DNA from: Pterobdella sp. o SKG-2022
Lineage: Eukaryota > Annelida > Clitellata > Hirudinida > Piscicolidae
Assembly (NCBI GenBank): GCA_964035795.1
Contig: OZ038325.1
Span: 8,813,698 to 8,877,697 of the forward strand
Direction of reading: 5' to 3'
DNA length: 64,000 nucleotides
The position numbers were made by a program, and so were the translations under genes. The notes under the pieces are model-generated. The model was not told the origin of the DNA. It made no database searches and saw only the letters and a program-made list of their open reading frames with translations. Shown in pieces: positions 49,101 to 60,381 of this stretch. Each line of letters opens with the position of its first letter. Position 1 is the first letter of the stretch.

Positions 49101-52100
49101 AGGCGAATCAGTGAACATAATGCATTTCAGACCTCAACTCACCTACGTCATCATCTCGGTACTTTTGTGTATCAACATTAAATACATTATGAACATTTTA
49201 GTCTTAGTAATACAAAACAGATGCGTTATTTTGTAGCTTCATCATCGTTACCATACACATCACTATCATCACCACCATACACACCATCATCATCGCCACC
49301 ACCATCATCATCACTACCCTCAGTTCGTACAAGGTGGTCATAACTGGAGTAGCAGACAAATACTCACAGATCCATCAATGAATGTCTGGACGTTTGAGTC
49401 TGTGTCTGAGTCTCGGAAGATTATCATGGTGGGTGTGGTTTGATAGTGAGTGGGTGGAGTTTGCTAGAGGGTGGTTCTATTAATAGTTGTGGTATTTTGT
49501 TGAGTGTGGTCTTGTTGATGAGGGATTAAACTGACCATGTAGTTTAACTCATGGTTTTGACGGAAAAAAGAGCGACTCAACCCACACAGGATCTTGCAGT
49601 GCATAGAGACACCACAAAAGGCTACACCCACCTCTCAACCTACAGCCCCTATTGGATGCTCAACCTCACTGGGCGGAGTCTCACGTATAAGGTTTGCCCA
49701 CTGTAGTTGTTAGAGAGAGGGGTTATTTATGTTGTCCTAGTTGCATTTGGAACTAAGGAACCCCACACATACCATATATATTGTCTCTTGATCACCCACA
49801 CACACACACACACATTATATAGATTGGCCACATAATCATCCACACAGACGTCTGACGATCAGTTGATAAAGCAGACGAGCAAAAGAGATGAAGTGACCTT
49901 CATCCTCCTCAAAAAACCAACTCCTTCCGCTGCTAAGGTTTCATATGTGCTTGTTATGTGGAGGGTTGTTGCTGGAGGTTGGGGGATGGCTTAATTGTTG
50001 TTTTTGTTGTTGATGCTTGAATGGGTGTTGTTGTTGAGGGTTGAAAAGTTGTTGTAGCTAGGTTTTCAACAAACGATTAATGGTTGAATAATTAATTTGG
50101 CTGTTTTTTTTGTCAATTTTTAAAACGTTTAGCTTTTTCAACATTTTATTGCATCAAAGTACGCAAAAAATCATTAAAATATCCATAAGATGATAAAATG
50201 AGTTGTGTTTTGTGAAGTTTTTGAACTCTGAACAAAATTTGAAAGACTAAATGATTTTCTGTTAAGTAAATATTAAGGCTTTTCTAATAATTATTATTTA
50301 AGGAATTTTTTTGCTTCGTTTCATGTTTAAATATGGAAGTTACTCATAATTTTATTATTTAAAAGCTTTGGGATATTGGGCCTTTGAGTTCAACATTATT
50401 CATCATTTAAATATTGTTTAAAATAAAGTCAAACGATTCCATGTTAAAATATCTTCTGAGTATTAAGTGGTGTTGCGGATAATAAACCTTCCCTCAGCAT
50501 GCTAGGAGAGCATTACGCGCCAAAAGAAAAGAAAATCGGAGGATTTCGGCTTTGGTCTCATCTTCCTTCAGTACCTTCTCCTTGCATTCCCCCTCCAGAT
50601 TATCCAACAAATCCTCACAATCCTACCAAAGATATTTACAGCATAAATCGCTTAAATGCCGAGTTTTGAGGAGGGGGTCTGAAGCCCAGCCCATATATTC
50701 TCTAGCCAATAACGTCAAAGTCAGCTTATGGCGCTTGTTTTTTTTGGAGTTTTTTGTTTTTTTTCAATCGTTTGGTAACGTTCTAGAAGGTGCTTTTTCA
50801 CGAAACTTTCTGTTGAAGTAGCATCTTACGCTTCTCAATCTCTTTGAGGTTTTCCAAGTTTCATGCTTTGGCAACTAACGAATGTTTAGCTTTTGATTAA
50901 AGGGTGAGGAAATTTTCAAAGTTGCTATCTTGCTTGGAAATATATTTTTGCCATTTTTATCGCTAACATCGGTTTGGTTTGAATAATTTTTTTATTTTTT
51001 GCTTAAAACCATTGTTTGATATTTTTAATTAATTAAACACTTCTCAGCTGATCTGTTAGATTTTCCAATTCTCATTTGTTTTCAGATTAATTTTTTTGAT
51101 AATGTTAGCTTCGATTTAGAATCTTTTGTTAAAATTAAAATTTTCATAATCAAGAACCAAAGATTCTATTAAATCATGATTTGGAACAAGCTTACATCAC
51201 ACCCACTTAATCATCCCAGTATCTACCCAGTCTCCATCACAACTATCAAAACACCACAATTTAAAAACCACTACAACACAACGTAAACAACCACCAACCC
51301 TCTCACAACCCTTCAACACACAACCACCAACCCCAACCCAGGTATGCCTGAAAGTGGATGAAAGTGGTTGGTCTGACAAGTTCTCCTTGGACACAGCTGG
51401 AAGTGTTGGCACTGTTGCTTGCAAGGAGAACAATGCCAACATCCTGGTTCGTTAAGGGAGTGTTATACGCTGCTATTTTAAGCCCATTATTATTATCATC
51501 AACCATCCACTTAACACTACCTTTCGCTCAAAATGAACACACACATCACAACAACTCGACAGGTGGGCGTTAGTATCTCCCTCAGCTCCAATGGTCTCAC
51601 CAAGATCATCACCATCACCCCCTACCACATCGTCATCAACCAGACTGATGTATGTCTCTTTTGTTGGCTGATTATTATTCTTTATTTGTGTTATGTTTTT
51701 TACTATTCCCGTGTTTATGGCAGTAGATCGGTTTGTTATATATTGTTTTCTATTAACACTTATCAAGTTTGGTTTACCATAGATTTGAACATTATTAATG
51801 AACTTCAAATTGTTCAGAATAATGCATAAGAAATTGAAACAACCAAAACAGCTGTCCATTCTTTTTAAAGAGCACACTCCTTTAACCAAGTGGACTGAGA
51901 TGCAACCAAAAGAAGTGAGTTGAGGCTTTTATATAAAAGGACTTTTTTTAACTTGATGTTTCTGGACAAGGTTAGAGTTAATGGTAGTTTTTCTACAGGT
52001 ATTTCTTTTTTATGCTATATTTATATTTAACGTTAGTACGGAAATTCTATGATATTTGATATTATCTTTATCATCTTCGCCATCATCTTCACTATAACAC

Positions 52101-55100
52101 TGTCAATACAATCCTCACCGCACCCCAATCGTCACAGGTGTTGCCATTCTGGCCCAGTAACAGAGGCACTGGCAAGCAAATGTTGGTTCGATTTAAGGAC
52201 TTCATGATGGAGACAAAACCTTTTGATTTTGAAAACCAACAATCCACAATGCTCAAGCTGTACCATGACGTAAGAGAGTTGAGGGGTGTGTGTGTGTGTG
52301 TCTGTTTAAGGAAAGGTTATTTTAAAATGTTAAATCAAGTAGTATAAAAGTTATTGATTTCACTGATAGGCGTTTGAGAAGTGTGCTTTAAGTGAATACA
52401 CGCACGTGGAACTTAATTCAGCCCCCAAAACACCAAGACATCATTAGCAAAGGTTTTCCACCATTACACTACAGTATGCAGGCATCAATGTCACAGTGAA
52501 CATAACAGAGGGTTCCAACACCATCACTTTCCAGCAGTATGTACCTGGTTGTGCCTCTGTCCTCCTAGTCAACCATTGCTTCCTGCCTGTCTTCTACAAA
52601 CAAAAGTATCAATTGATAATTGATGGTCCATTGTTTTATTAGGGGTATTCGGTTGATTAGTTGAGAATTTAAATGATTATTTTTGGAGTTTATTATAAAT
52701 ATCTAGTTAGACAGTTGATAGATAAGTTTATATACAATATAATTTATTTTTATTGAGTTAACAGTTTACAAAAAAACTATATCAATCCTCATAAATTGAT
52801 TTCATTCCACCAGGAATACATCTTCAGAAAACAGACTGGAGTCCCGCCAATCCATTTTGTACGCATGGGATGAACCTACTGGGAAGAGACAGCTGTCGTG
52901 GGTGTTGGACAAGGACAAGTGGAACGATGATGAACTGCTCAAGGATGCTATGGGGAAGGTGAGTTGAGTCTGAGGAGGGTTTTGGGCTTGGAGGTACCGG
53001 CTTCGGTTCTTGGTTTGACTAGAGTTTCCGGGTTTTGTTTGTTTTTGTTGAAGTTTAATAAATTGGTATGTAGTTTTGGCTAATCATTAACAAGTCATTT
53101 CTGATTTGTATAATGGATATTGATTGTATTAGTTGGTACCTTCCATTTTATTCATTATCCTCACGATCATCATCTTTTGGAGTTTTTTCACCTTATGGTA
53201 TTAAACGCAAGCAGCATGAAACAAACTTAAATAAGAACAACTAACTCTTCAGGTGAAGGTGGCTGATAAAGAGGTGTACTGGGCAACATTTCTTGATGGC
53301 ATGCAGAGGGTCCTTCTCTTCACTGACTCCCCCGACATCACCAAGAACGCTCAGCAGGTTAGCTTGAGTGGCTTGAAGGGCAGAAGAAAAGGGGGGTTAA
53401 GATACGGTTTTTGATGGTTCAAGTGTTGAGTGTGTATTTATGTTAGTTTTACTTTTAAAATTACATTATATTATTGTGTCCATATTTTTAAGTCTTTACT
53501 TTTAGTATAATTAAAAAATATTCAATTATAAAATGAATACTTAATATAAACAGTTTTCAACGTCAATTTATGGGAAAAAATTAGTACATTTATTGAGCAA
53601 AAAGTAGCTATAATTTTCGATAAGTTTAGCCTTATACTTCGTCCATGCAACCTACCAAAAAAACTCCTCCTCCACACATTGCAGGCAGGAATGCTGGAAC
53701 AGCTGGATATGGAGTTGGTGCTGTGGATTCAAGGGATCGGAGTTTCCCTTGTTAATAACCTCATTGGGAAGGAAATTGCCTACCTGGCTATCAGTAGGTG
53801 TGAAGGGGGAAGAGAGGAGAAGAGGGTTGTTCGTGAGGCTGCGATAATTGTGTGTTTGTGAGATAGGTTATGAAAATGGTGTTAGTTTATGAGTGAAAAT
53901 TTTCAAGATTTTTAAATTATTTTGAATTTTTCAACAATATCTTTCCCTGTTTCAGCAATTCTTCACAAATACCTTTGTTTCTATTATTTAAACACTTGAA
54001 TCTTTCCAAGTTTTTGAATTGATTCAAGTATAATCTTTCACCAACTTTTCGTTTTTCCACAACCTTTACACCACATCACACTCAGTTCTGGAGTGATATG
54101 GGAGAAGCTCAAAGGCAGTAGATACAAGCCCCTAAAAACCAAGCATTGTGAGGCGATTGAAGAGGCATATGAAGCTCTGCAACAAAACCCACTCAACAAG
54201 AACAAGCTGGTCAGGGTTGATGAAAAACATCATGTTAGTTCAGTTGTTTCCTATGGGGTGGTTACATTATTTTCATCCTCCATTAACTTCATTCCCACTC
54301 CAGGTCGATTTCTCCCATGGTGACCTAATTCACCTGGTGAAGTCCCAGAGTCAAAAGTGGGTCATCAGGAGAAACTTCGAGCCTGCAGTGTGGCTGAAGT
54401 ATGCTTACTCACCCAGATGCATTCAACTGCACCTCAAAATCCACAACATGCAGGTTTGAGAGTTTTGGATGTGTGTTTGTGCGGTGTGAGAATAATAATG
54501 CCTTTGTATTAATATATTTTGATCAAAAATATGAATACCAGTAGTTTTTTTCCAATTATTTATATTTCCATATAGTAATTGTCATGCTATTTTTATAATA
54601 TAATTACTATCTTAACAAAATCATTATCATTACTATCAGATGGACAACCAAGTGATTGGGGCCATCTTTCCTACAGTTATCGCCATTGTCCCTCTGCCCA
54701 AATCTGTCGCTTATGATTGTGGTATGTGTGGTGATGATGATGAGGTGGTGATGATGATGGGGTTAGGATGATGATGAGGATAGTAATGATAGTGGTTATT
54801 ATTGTTTTTATTTTTATTAGTATTATGAAGATAATGATGATATCTTGTACGCCGCAGCTCTGAAGCCACTGGTTGAACTTAGTTGCATGATCAGGATCAG
54901 CCCATTCAATACTGTCAAACAATTCAAGTTTGTGTCACTTCATTGTTGCTGTTTTTTTCTTAATTAATATTCATAAATTTAAAAATGACTATTGGAAATA
55001 TAATCTCATACTAATCACTTAGTTGAGAATACATTAATATAATTTGATATGAATACAAACCAATACAATTTGATAATAATGGCTAGCGAGTGAAGATTTT

Positions 55101-58100
55101 AAACGTTATGATCAGGTACTGCAAATTGTTAGTGCAAGAGTTGGCAGTGAAGGTGGACCATGACTTCCTCAACTCCATTATTGCCTTTTCTACCACCACC
55201 AATGATAGCGATCAAACCCAGTCTTTTGTTCTCTTCAAGGTTTTTTTGTTGATCTACTAGTTCAGGGTTAGGAACTATATATAACTTTATAATACTCATA
55301 TTTATCACCTAGTTGTTTGATATACAAATAAAGTAATGTATTATGCTACAGGCAAAAGGATGAATATGATAAAAAAACAATAATTTACATATAAATATTC
55401 TGGCTGATACCCTCACCTTTCAACCACCCCATAAATACCTCAACATAGTGGTTCAACCCCTAAACTTTCCCACCTTTCCCAGAGAGACTTGGAGCTCTCA
55501 AAACACAGTCTGCAAGACGAGATGATAACATCAGGTAATGATATCAAGAACTTCTTTGACATGCTCCATTTCTCTCCACTCAAAGTTGGTTGTTTTGTGT
55601 TGTGGTTGTGTTTGTTTTAAGAGATTTCAACTTGTTTTTTCTTCTTTTAATGCTTTGTATAGTTTTTTGAAATTTTCTAACCTATATATATATTTGTATA
55701 AATAGACTCTAAAATTATTGAAGTTTAAAGAATACAAGTCATAGCAACTGAAACATCTTCTCCAGATTCATTTGAGCTTCTCATTATATGGGGGCAATGA
55801 GGATGATGACGAGAATGCATCCAACCAAGTTACAGTCATCTCCCTTTTTCTGCAGAGTGTTGGAGTGGTTCTCACTGACATTCAAGATGTTGTCTTCAAG
55901 TGGGTGTGGCTCTGATGAGTTGATAGATGTATAAATAGATAGATTGATTAGTGGTTGGGTAAATAAATGCATAGATGGATGAACAGGAGAATAGATTAAT
56001 GAGGTTTCCACAATGCATCAAACAGACTAGGATTTTTTGAGAGGAAGTTCGTGTTTTACAGCCAGACAGAATTGTTGTCAGAAATAACCCAGCACTATTC
56101 CCAACAGGTGATGGACACTAATAATATTAGTATTTTTGAAATGAAAAATAAAACTATTAAATATATTCAACCATACAATCCATTAAAAAGCCACTGATAA
56201 CAATATAAAACCCCTCAACCTACCGCACATCAGGCTATAAAACAGATGCACGTTCTGATTCTGGGCCTGGATGTGCTGGGCAACCCATATGGACTGATAA
56301 GGGGTTTCGCTCAAGGCATCGAAAGCTTCTTCTATGAGCCCTACCAAGGCGCTATCCAGGTGGGTGTTTGATTTTTTGGCTTGTTGCTTTTTATGGTGCT
56401 TGAATGTAAAAAAAAAATTTAAGTAGAATTTCATTAGGACAATAATAATGGTTTTTATATAGCATAAATAATAGCAACTGAGGATATCGATTAATGCTCC
56501 ATTTATCAAAAACATAGCTAATCATTCATTGATATATGACTCAAATGACTTTTTGATATTTGACTTCAAGGGGCCAGAAGAGTTCGTGGAGGGCATCGCA
56601 CTGGGTTTCAAGTCAATCTTTGGTCACACAGTGGGTCAGTAAGCTTCGATTGACGTTGCGATTGATCGATTAAATGTTTAATTTATCGATTGATGAATTA
56701 GTTGTTTGAACCTTTCTCCCTCAACCGACAGGAGGGACTGCAGGAGCTGTGAGCAGGATCACAGGAGCCTTGGGAAAAGGCATCGCCACCCTGACTTTTG
56801 ATGATGATTACCAGAAGAAGAGGAGGGAAGAGTTGAATAGAAGGTTGTATTCATTAAGAAATACTAGACTAAATTTATAGATTTTTGTTTGGATTTCTTA
56901 CAAAAATTCAACTCTAAGACACTGAAAGTGGTTTCAGGATTTTGTTTTAATACAAAAATTTAAAATTTTCCACAGACCTTCAGACATCAAGGAAGGCTTG
57001 GCTAGAGGAGGAAAAGGATTAGTTATGGTATAGTCTTTATCACATCTTTTAATTATAACTCACCATTGATAATAATGACAGTATCCATTATATCTAATAC
57101 GATGCCTTCCACCCATCCTCACATCATCCCTCTTACCCATCTTCAGGGCCTGGTCGATGGAGTGTCAGGAGTGGTGAGGAAGCCAGTGGAAGGAGCTAAG
57201 CAGGAAGGAGTCGGGGGATTCTTTAAAGGTTCCTATCTTTTTATCTGTTTTTGATATCATTAATTCTCATTCGATGATGGTGTTTGATAGTTTATATGAA
57301 TATGCATGAGTTTTGTGATTATGTAACTGTAGTGAAACACATCAATTTTTTATTATAATGGAATAGCAATTGCATTCTCTATCATAAACTGATGGGATGC
57401 AGGAGTGGGAAAAGGATTGGTAGGTGTGATAACAAGGCCAGCTAGTGGAGTGGTAGACTTCGCATCATCATCCTTCGACGGCATCAGAAGGTATGACTGT
57501 TTTTGTGTGGGCCTCATAAAAATAATAGTCATGGTGATTTCCAAACAGTATCTCATATACTGACTCTTCACTGAATTGCATGACACAGGGCCGCAGAGCA
57601 GTCCGAGGAGGTGAAGAAGCTGCGGCCAGCCCGGGTGATCACATCAGATCGGGTGGTGAGGCCTTACCAACGCTACCAAGCCGAGGGTTGCCAGGTTCTT
57701 CAGGTTGGTGTGGTAGTTTGTTCATTTTGATCTTAGTTTGTATTTTATGTCATTTTTTTAGACACTATTTTATTAAATTTTGTTATTAGTTGTATCGTGC
57801 TTTTATAATCATTCGTTTAGTTGTGTTTAAACTTCCGAATTCTCATAATCAAACAAAACCAATACAAATTATCAAATCTAAGCCTCCCACTGATAATCTT
57901 TTTAACCCACACAGGAGTTGGCGAAGGGAGAGTACTTGAGTGACGTGTACATAGGTCATGTGAACGTGCTTGCTGATGGGGGCACCATTTTCATCGCCAC
58001 TGACAAGTCTGTTGGGGTTGGGGGTTTTGAGGATTTGTTGCGTTTGTATTTAATATCTTGGTGGGTTGCGTTGTTGGTGAAGATGAAATGGATTTTTTGA

Positions 58101-59017
58101 AGGATTTTATTAATTGTTTGTTGTTATTTTAAATTAAAAATATAACAAATACTTTGATAATATCTGTTTTAATATTTTCAAACACCATTTTTTATACTCT
58201 ATTAACATAGAAAAAAATTTATTACCAAACAGAAAAATACTAATACAATCTATCAAATAAACAACACGCTCCAGACGTGTGTTGTTCGCTTCCAAAGGAG
58301 ACTTATTGGGCCACTGGAATTTTGACTGGACCTACGTGTGGACTGACCTCAAGGAGCCTCCCATTCTTACTTCTAAAGGGATCCAGATCATACTAAAGGT
58401 TACGGAGAGCTGTGTGAGGGTTCGATGGTTGCTTTTGGAGGTTTTTATTAAATTTGAGGTTTTGTCAGTTGGAGGTGTTGGTTTTTGCTTTGAAGATTTC
58501 GGAGGGACATTGACTCTAAAACCAAAAAACACCGCACTAAAATTGCCATACAATGAACAATCCACAACGATTCGAAACCTTTAAATCAACATAAGAACAA
58601 AACCACCGCCCACAGGAGAGGGAAAAGAAGTTGATGGGGTCATGGAGTGTGGGTAAGATGGTGAATGTACAAAACATCGATGCTTCATACATGCAGGTTA
58701 ATATTCTCCAATACTGCAGAGCATTGTCTTTAGTTGTATCATTGTTCGCTGGGTAATACTTTATTCATCCACTTTTCTGTTGGTTTGTATGGTGTTATTT
58801 ATGATGAGTAGGATTATAGCGGCATAACGTTGAGATTCTAGACCAAATATTACCATTGTTTGAGCTGAACCTTGTAGAAGATCAAACCCATATATATGGA
58901 GAATGAATCAGGGCTTTTAAGACAAAAAGTATTTAGTTTAATCTAAGATTTAAATTTCTTTTTCAGACCTTGGTGAAGAAAATGAAAGCTGCCTTCAATT
59001 CTTCTAACTCCTCCTGA
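28410..59017 (+). CDS. VPS13: VPS13 (A/C type) bridge-like lipid transfer protein, 98 exons, 3449 aa
   Basis: Rod-shaped bridge protein that moves bulk phospholipid between membranes at contact sites. Identity is clear along the whole length: N-terminal chorein start ([16 protein letters not shown]), central repeats, FFAT motif, VAB/SHR-BD region, ATG2-C-like region ([26 protein letters not shown]) and C-terminal PH-like region. The UBA domain of VPS13D is not seen, and the layout fits the ancestor of vertebrate VPS13A and VPS13C. Manual splicing gives 10,350 nt with consistent phase at every junction and stop TGA at 59015-59017, so the gene looks intact. Most introns are 100-600 bases; the exon density is high. 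Exon coordinates are in the five segment entries below. Uncertain points: exon 16 end, exon 41 insert, exon 58-59 junction and inclusion of exon 71. Confidence 0.97.
31815..32010 (+). repeat. 41-bp minisatellite, about 4.7 copies
   Basis: Near-identical units start at 31815, 31856, 31897, 31938 and 31979, each beginning GTAGTGGT and containing GAGTGTGTGTTGGGTGGAG. The array is G/T-rich on the VPS13 sense strand and lies in the donor half of intron 13. Confidence 0.96.
34316..34400 (+). repeat. (GT)n-rich microsatellite in VPS13 intron 20
   Basis: Interrupted GT dinucleotide run shortly after the exon 20 donor, followed by A/C-rich sequence leading to the acceptor at 34444, so the two halves of the 173-base intron are complementary in composition. 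Confidence 0.9.
34662..34712 (+). repeat. possible SINE tail fragment in VPS13 intron 21
   Basis: TCCAACCCATGCCAGCAT, then AAACGGACGCAAAACG and a (ATG)n run. From memory this closely resembles the 3' end of abundant cephalopod interspersed repeats. Only about 50 bases are recognisable, so it is a fragment at best. Confidence 0.4.
37456..45849 (+). other. VPS13: VPS13 segment 3: exons 30-55, residues 894-2008 (central rod)
   Basis: Exons: 37456-37569, 37696-37849, 38046-38125, 38217-38334, 38497-38575, 38800-38879, 39066-39106, 39334-39403, 39524-39627, 39920-40069, 40302-40411, 40620-40889, 41117-41270, 41436-41634, 41777-42012, 42182-42351, 42614-42696, 42998-43156, 43409-43521, 43885-44001, 44182-44334, 44564-44657, 44869-44957, 45040-45162, 45360-45485, 45691-45849. 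Repeated beta-rich units of the lipid groove. LNSFVQSLL...[10 protein letters not shown] and [10 protein letters not shown] match family landmarks. Exon 41 carries a Pro/Thr/His-rich insert of about 30 residues. For exon 48 the donor at 43522 is required; a later one at 43548 would hit a stop. Confidence 0.92.
46095..53357 (+). other. VPS13: VPS13 segment 4: exons 56-78, residues 2009-2786 (VAB/SHR-BD region)
   Basis: Exons: 46095-46217, 46462-46553, 46733-46910, 47148-47221, 47419-47458, 47616-47660, 47738-47822, 47950-48025, 48228-48321, 48583-48648, 48879-48944, 49072-49158, 49324-49428, 49590-49691, 49848-49937, 50498-50719, 51342-51446, 51563-51649, 51831-51914, 52138-52269, 52475-52605, 52814-52958, 53253-53357. 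The VAB domain recruits VPS13 to adaptors carrying Pro-x-Pro motifs (known for the family). Landmarks: [54 protein letters not shown]. Exon 71 (50498-50719) is 74 codons, phase 0 on both sides, and its NNVK end continues well into the next exon. Confidence 0.88.
53685..59017 (+). other. VPS13: VPS13 segment 5: exons 79-98, residues 2787-3449 (ATG2-C-like and PH-like)
   Basis: Exons: 53685-53797, 54086-54233, 54304-54453, 54640-54721, 54858-54927, 55116-55239, 55483-55584, 55766-55899, 56026-56107, 56234-56359, 56571-56634, 56732-56843, 56976-57027, 57147-57228, 57403-57490, 57589-57703, 57915-58006, 58275-58398, 58616-58696, 58967-59017. Amphipathic helices of the ATG2-C-like part (about residues 3000-3300) are known to target lipid droplets or mitochondria in VPS13A/C. 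Hallmarks: [55 protein letters not shown]. The PH-like end begins near residue 3335 ([15 protein letters not shown]). Confidence 0.95.
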
Positions 59018-60294
59018 ACACCGACTTGAATTTAAATTTATTTTTGCTTCTCACTAGAGATTCATCTCACATTACCATGCCTGGAATTTCGCAAATTATA
59101 TAAATAACAAAATACTGCATTAAATGAAACTTTCGTCTGCTCGTTTCGAAGCTGGTTGTTTTCACGCACTTTAATTGCCGCATCTACCCACGTTAGGCAT
59201 AGTAACGCATCCAACATATTCATCTTTATCTCTGAATTTTGCTCCTGCTTAAAATTTTTTTTTCAAATTTCAAGCCCTACCTTAAAATTTTTTGTTTGCA
59301 TTAATTTGTAATGATTTACGTTATACTTTATAATCTTTTCACCGCAGATCATTTTTATCACTATTTTTCGTTCTCAGCTTTTCAAATTCATTCCATGAGT
59401 GATTTAACGAAGAAACTTTCAGAAGTTTCACTATTTCAATTTTGATATATTAGGCAGGAAAGTCGTCCCGAGTAGCTTCGCCATTTCTATGTTTTAAGGC
59501 GCTACTTTTTATGTACCAAAAATAATAAATAATACAAAGATACAAATAAGATAATATAAGTATATATAAATTAAATATAATAATAGTAATTTTGAATAAA
59601 ATATACTGTCTATAATTTAAAAAAAGGAAAAGGATATAAATGATTATATATTAATATGAAATTAAATAATTATTAAATTGCGCTGCATATTTTAGTTAAT
59701 ATATTAGTTTTCATATCTATATTACCATTTTTATATTGACTAGCTTGCAATATATTTTCTTATATTTGAAATTGTGATAGTTAAAAGCATTTATAAGTCG
59801 TTTATTTGCTAGCTTGGAGCAAGGTAGTTCATTTCTGAACGATTTTTGAATTTCATTCAAGGTGAAAAATTACAATAAAATCATTTAACATTTTATTCTG
59901 TTTTAAAAACACCAATTCTCAAAAAGTTACTTATTCTTGGGAGTTTGCACTGATGGGTTGAGGTGTAAAAGAGGCCTGAAATGATAGTGATGGGGTTGGT
60001 GCATTTTATATGGTGAAAAATACCCAAATTATCAAGTCCAATGGGGATTTTAAACCATAATTGAAAAGTCAAGTTGTACAAATTAGTTTAATTTTATGCA
60101 TGACGTTTTAAACAAACAATTTCAACATCTCAAAAAATTCCAAATTTTTACTAATATTCTTATCCTAATAATTCAATATAACTTTAAAACTACTTGAAAT
60201 GAATGGTAATCAAGTCAGCTAACTGAAAAAATATATTTAACTCCGGCACTTTTGAAAAAGATCACATACAATTCCCAAGATTTTTTATCATTAA
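59018..60294. other. VPS13 3' flank and intergenic region
   Basis: AT-rich DNA with the presumed VPS13 3' UTR (an ATTAAA at 59119-59124 is a candidate poly(A) signal). No gene recognised. An open frame for the next gene begins after an in-frame TAA at 60292-60294. Confidence 0.6.
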
Positions 60295-60381
60295 GATAAA
60301 CTCTTTCATCAAATCTATCAGTCAGATAGGTCTTCTCACATTGATGTTAGACAATATGCGAAGGGTCTAGACCATTGTAAG

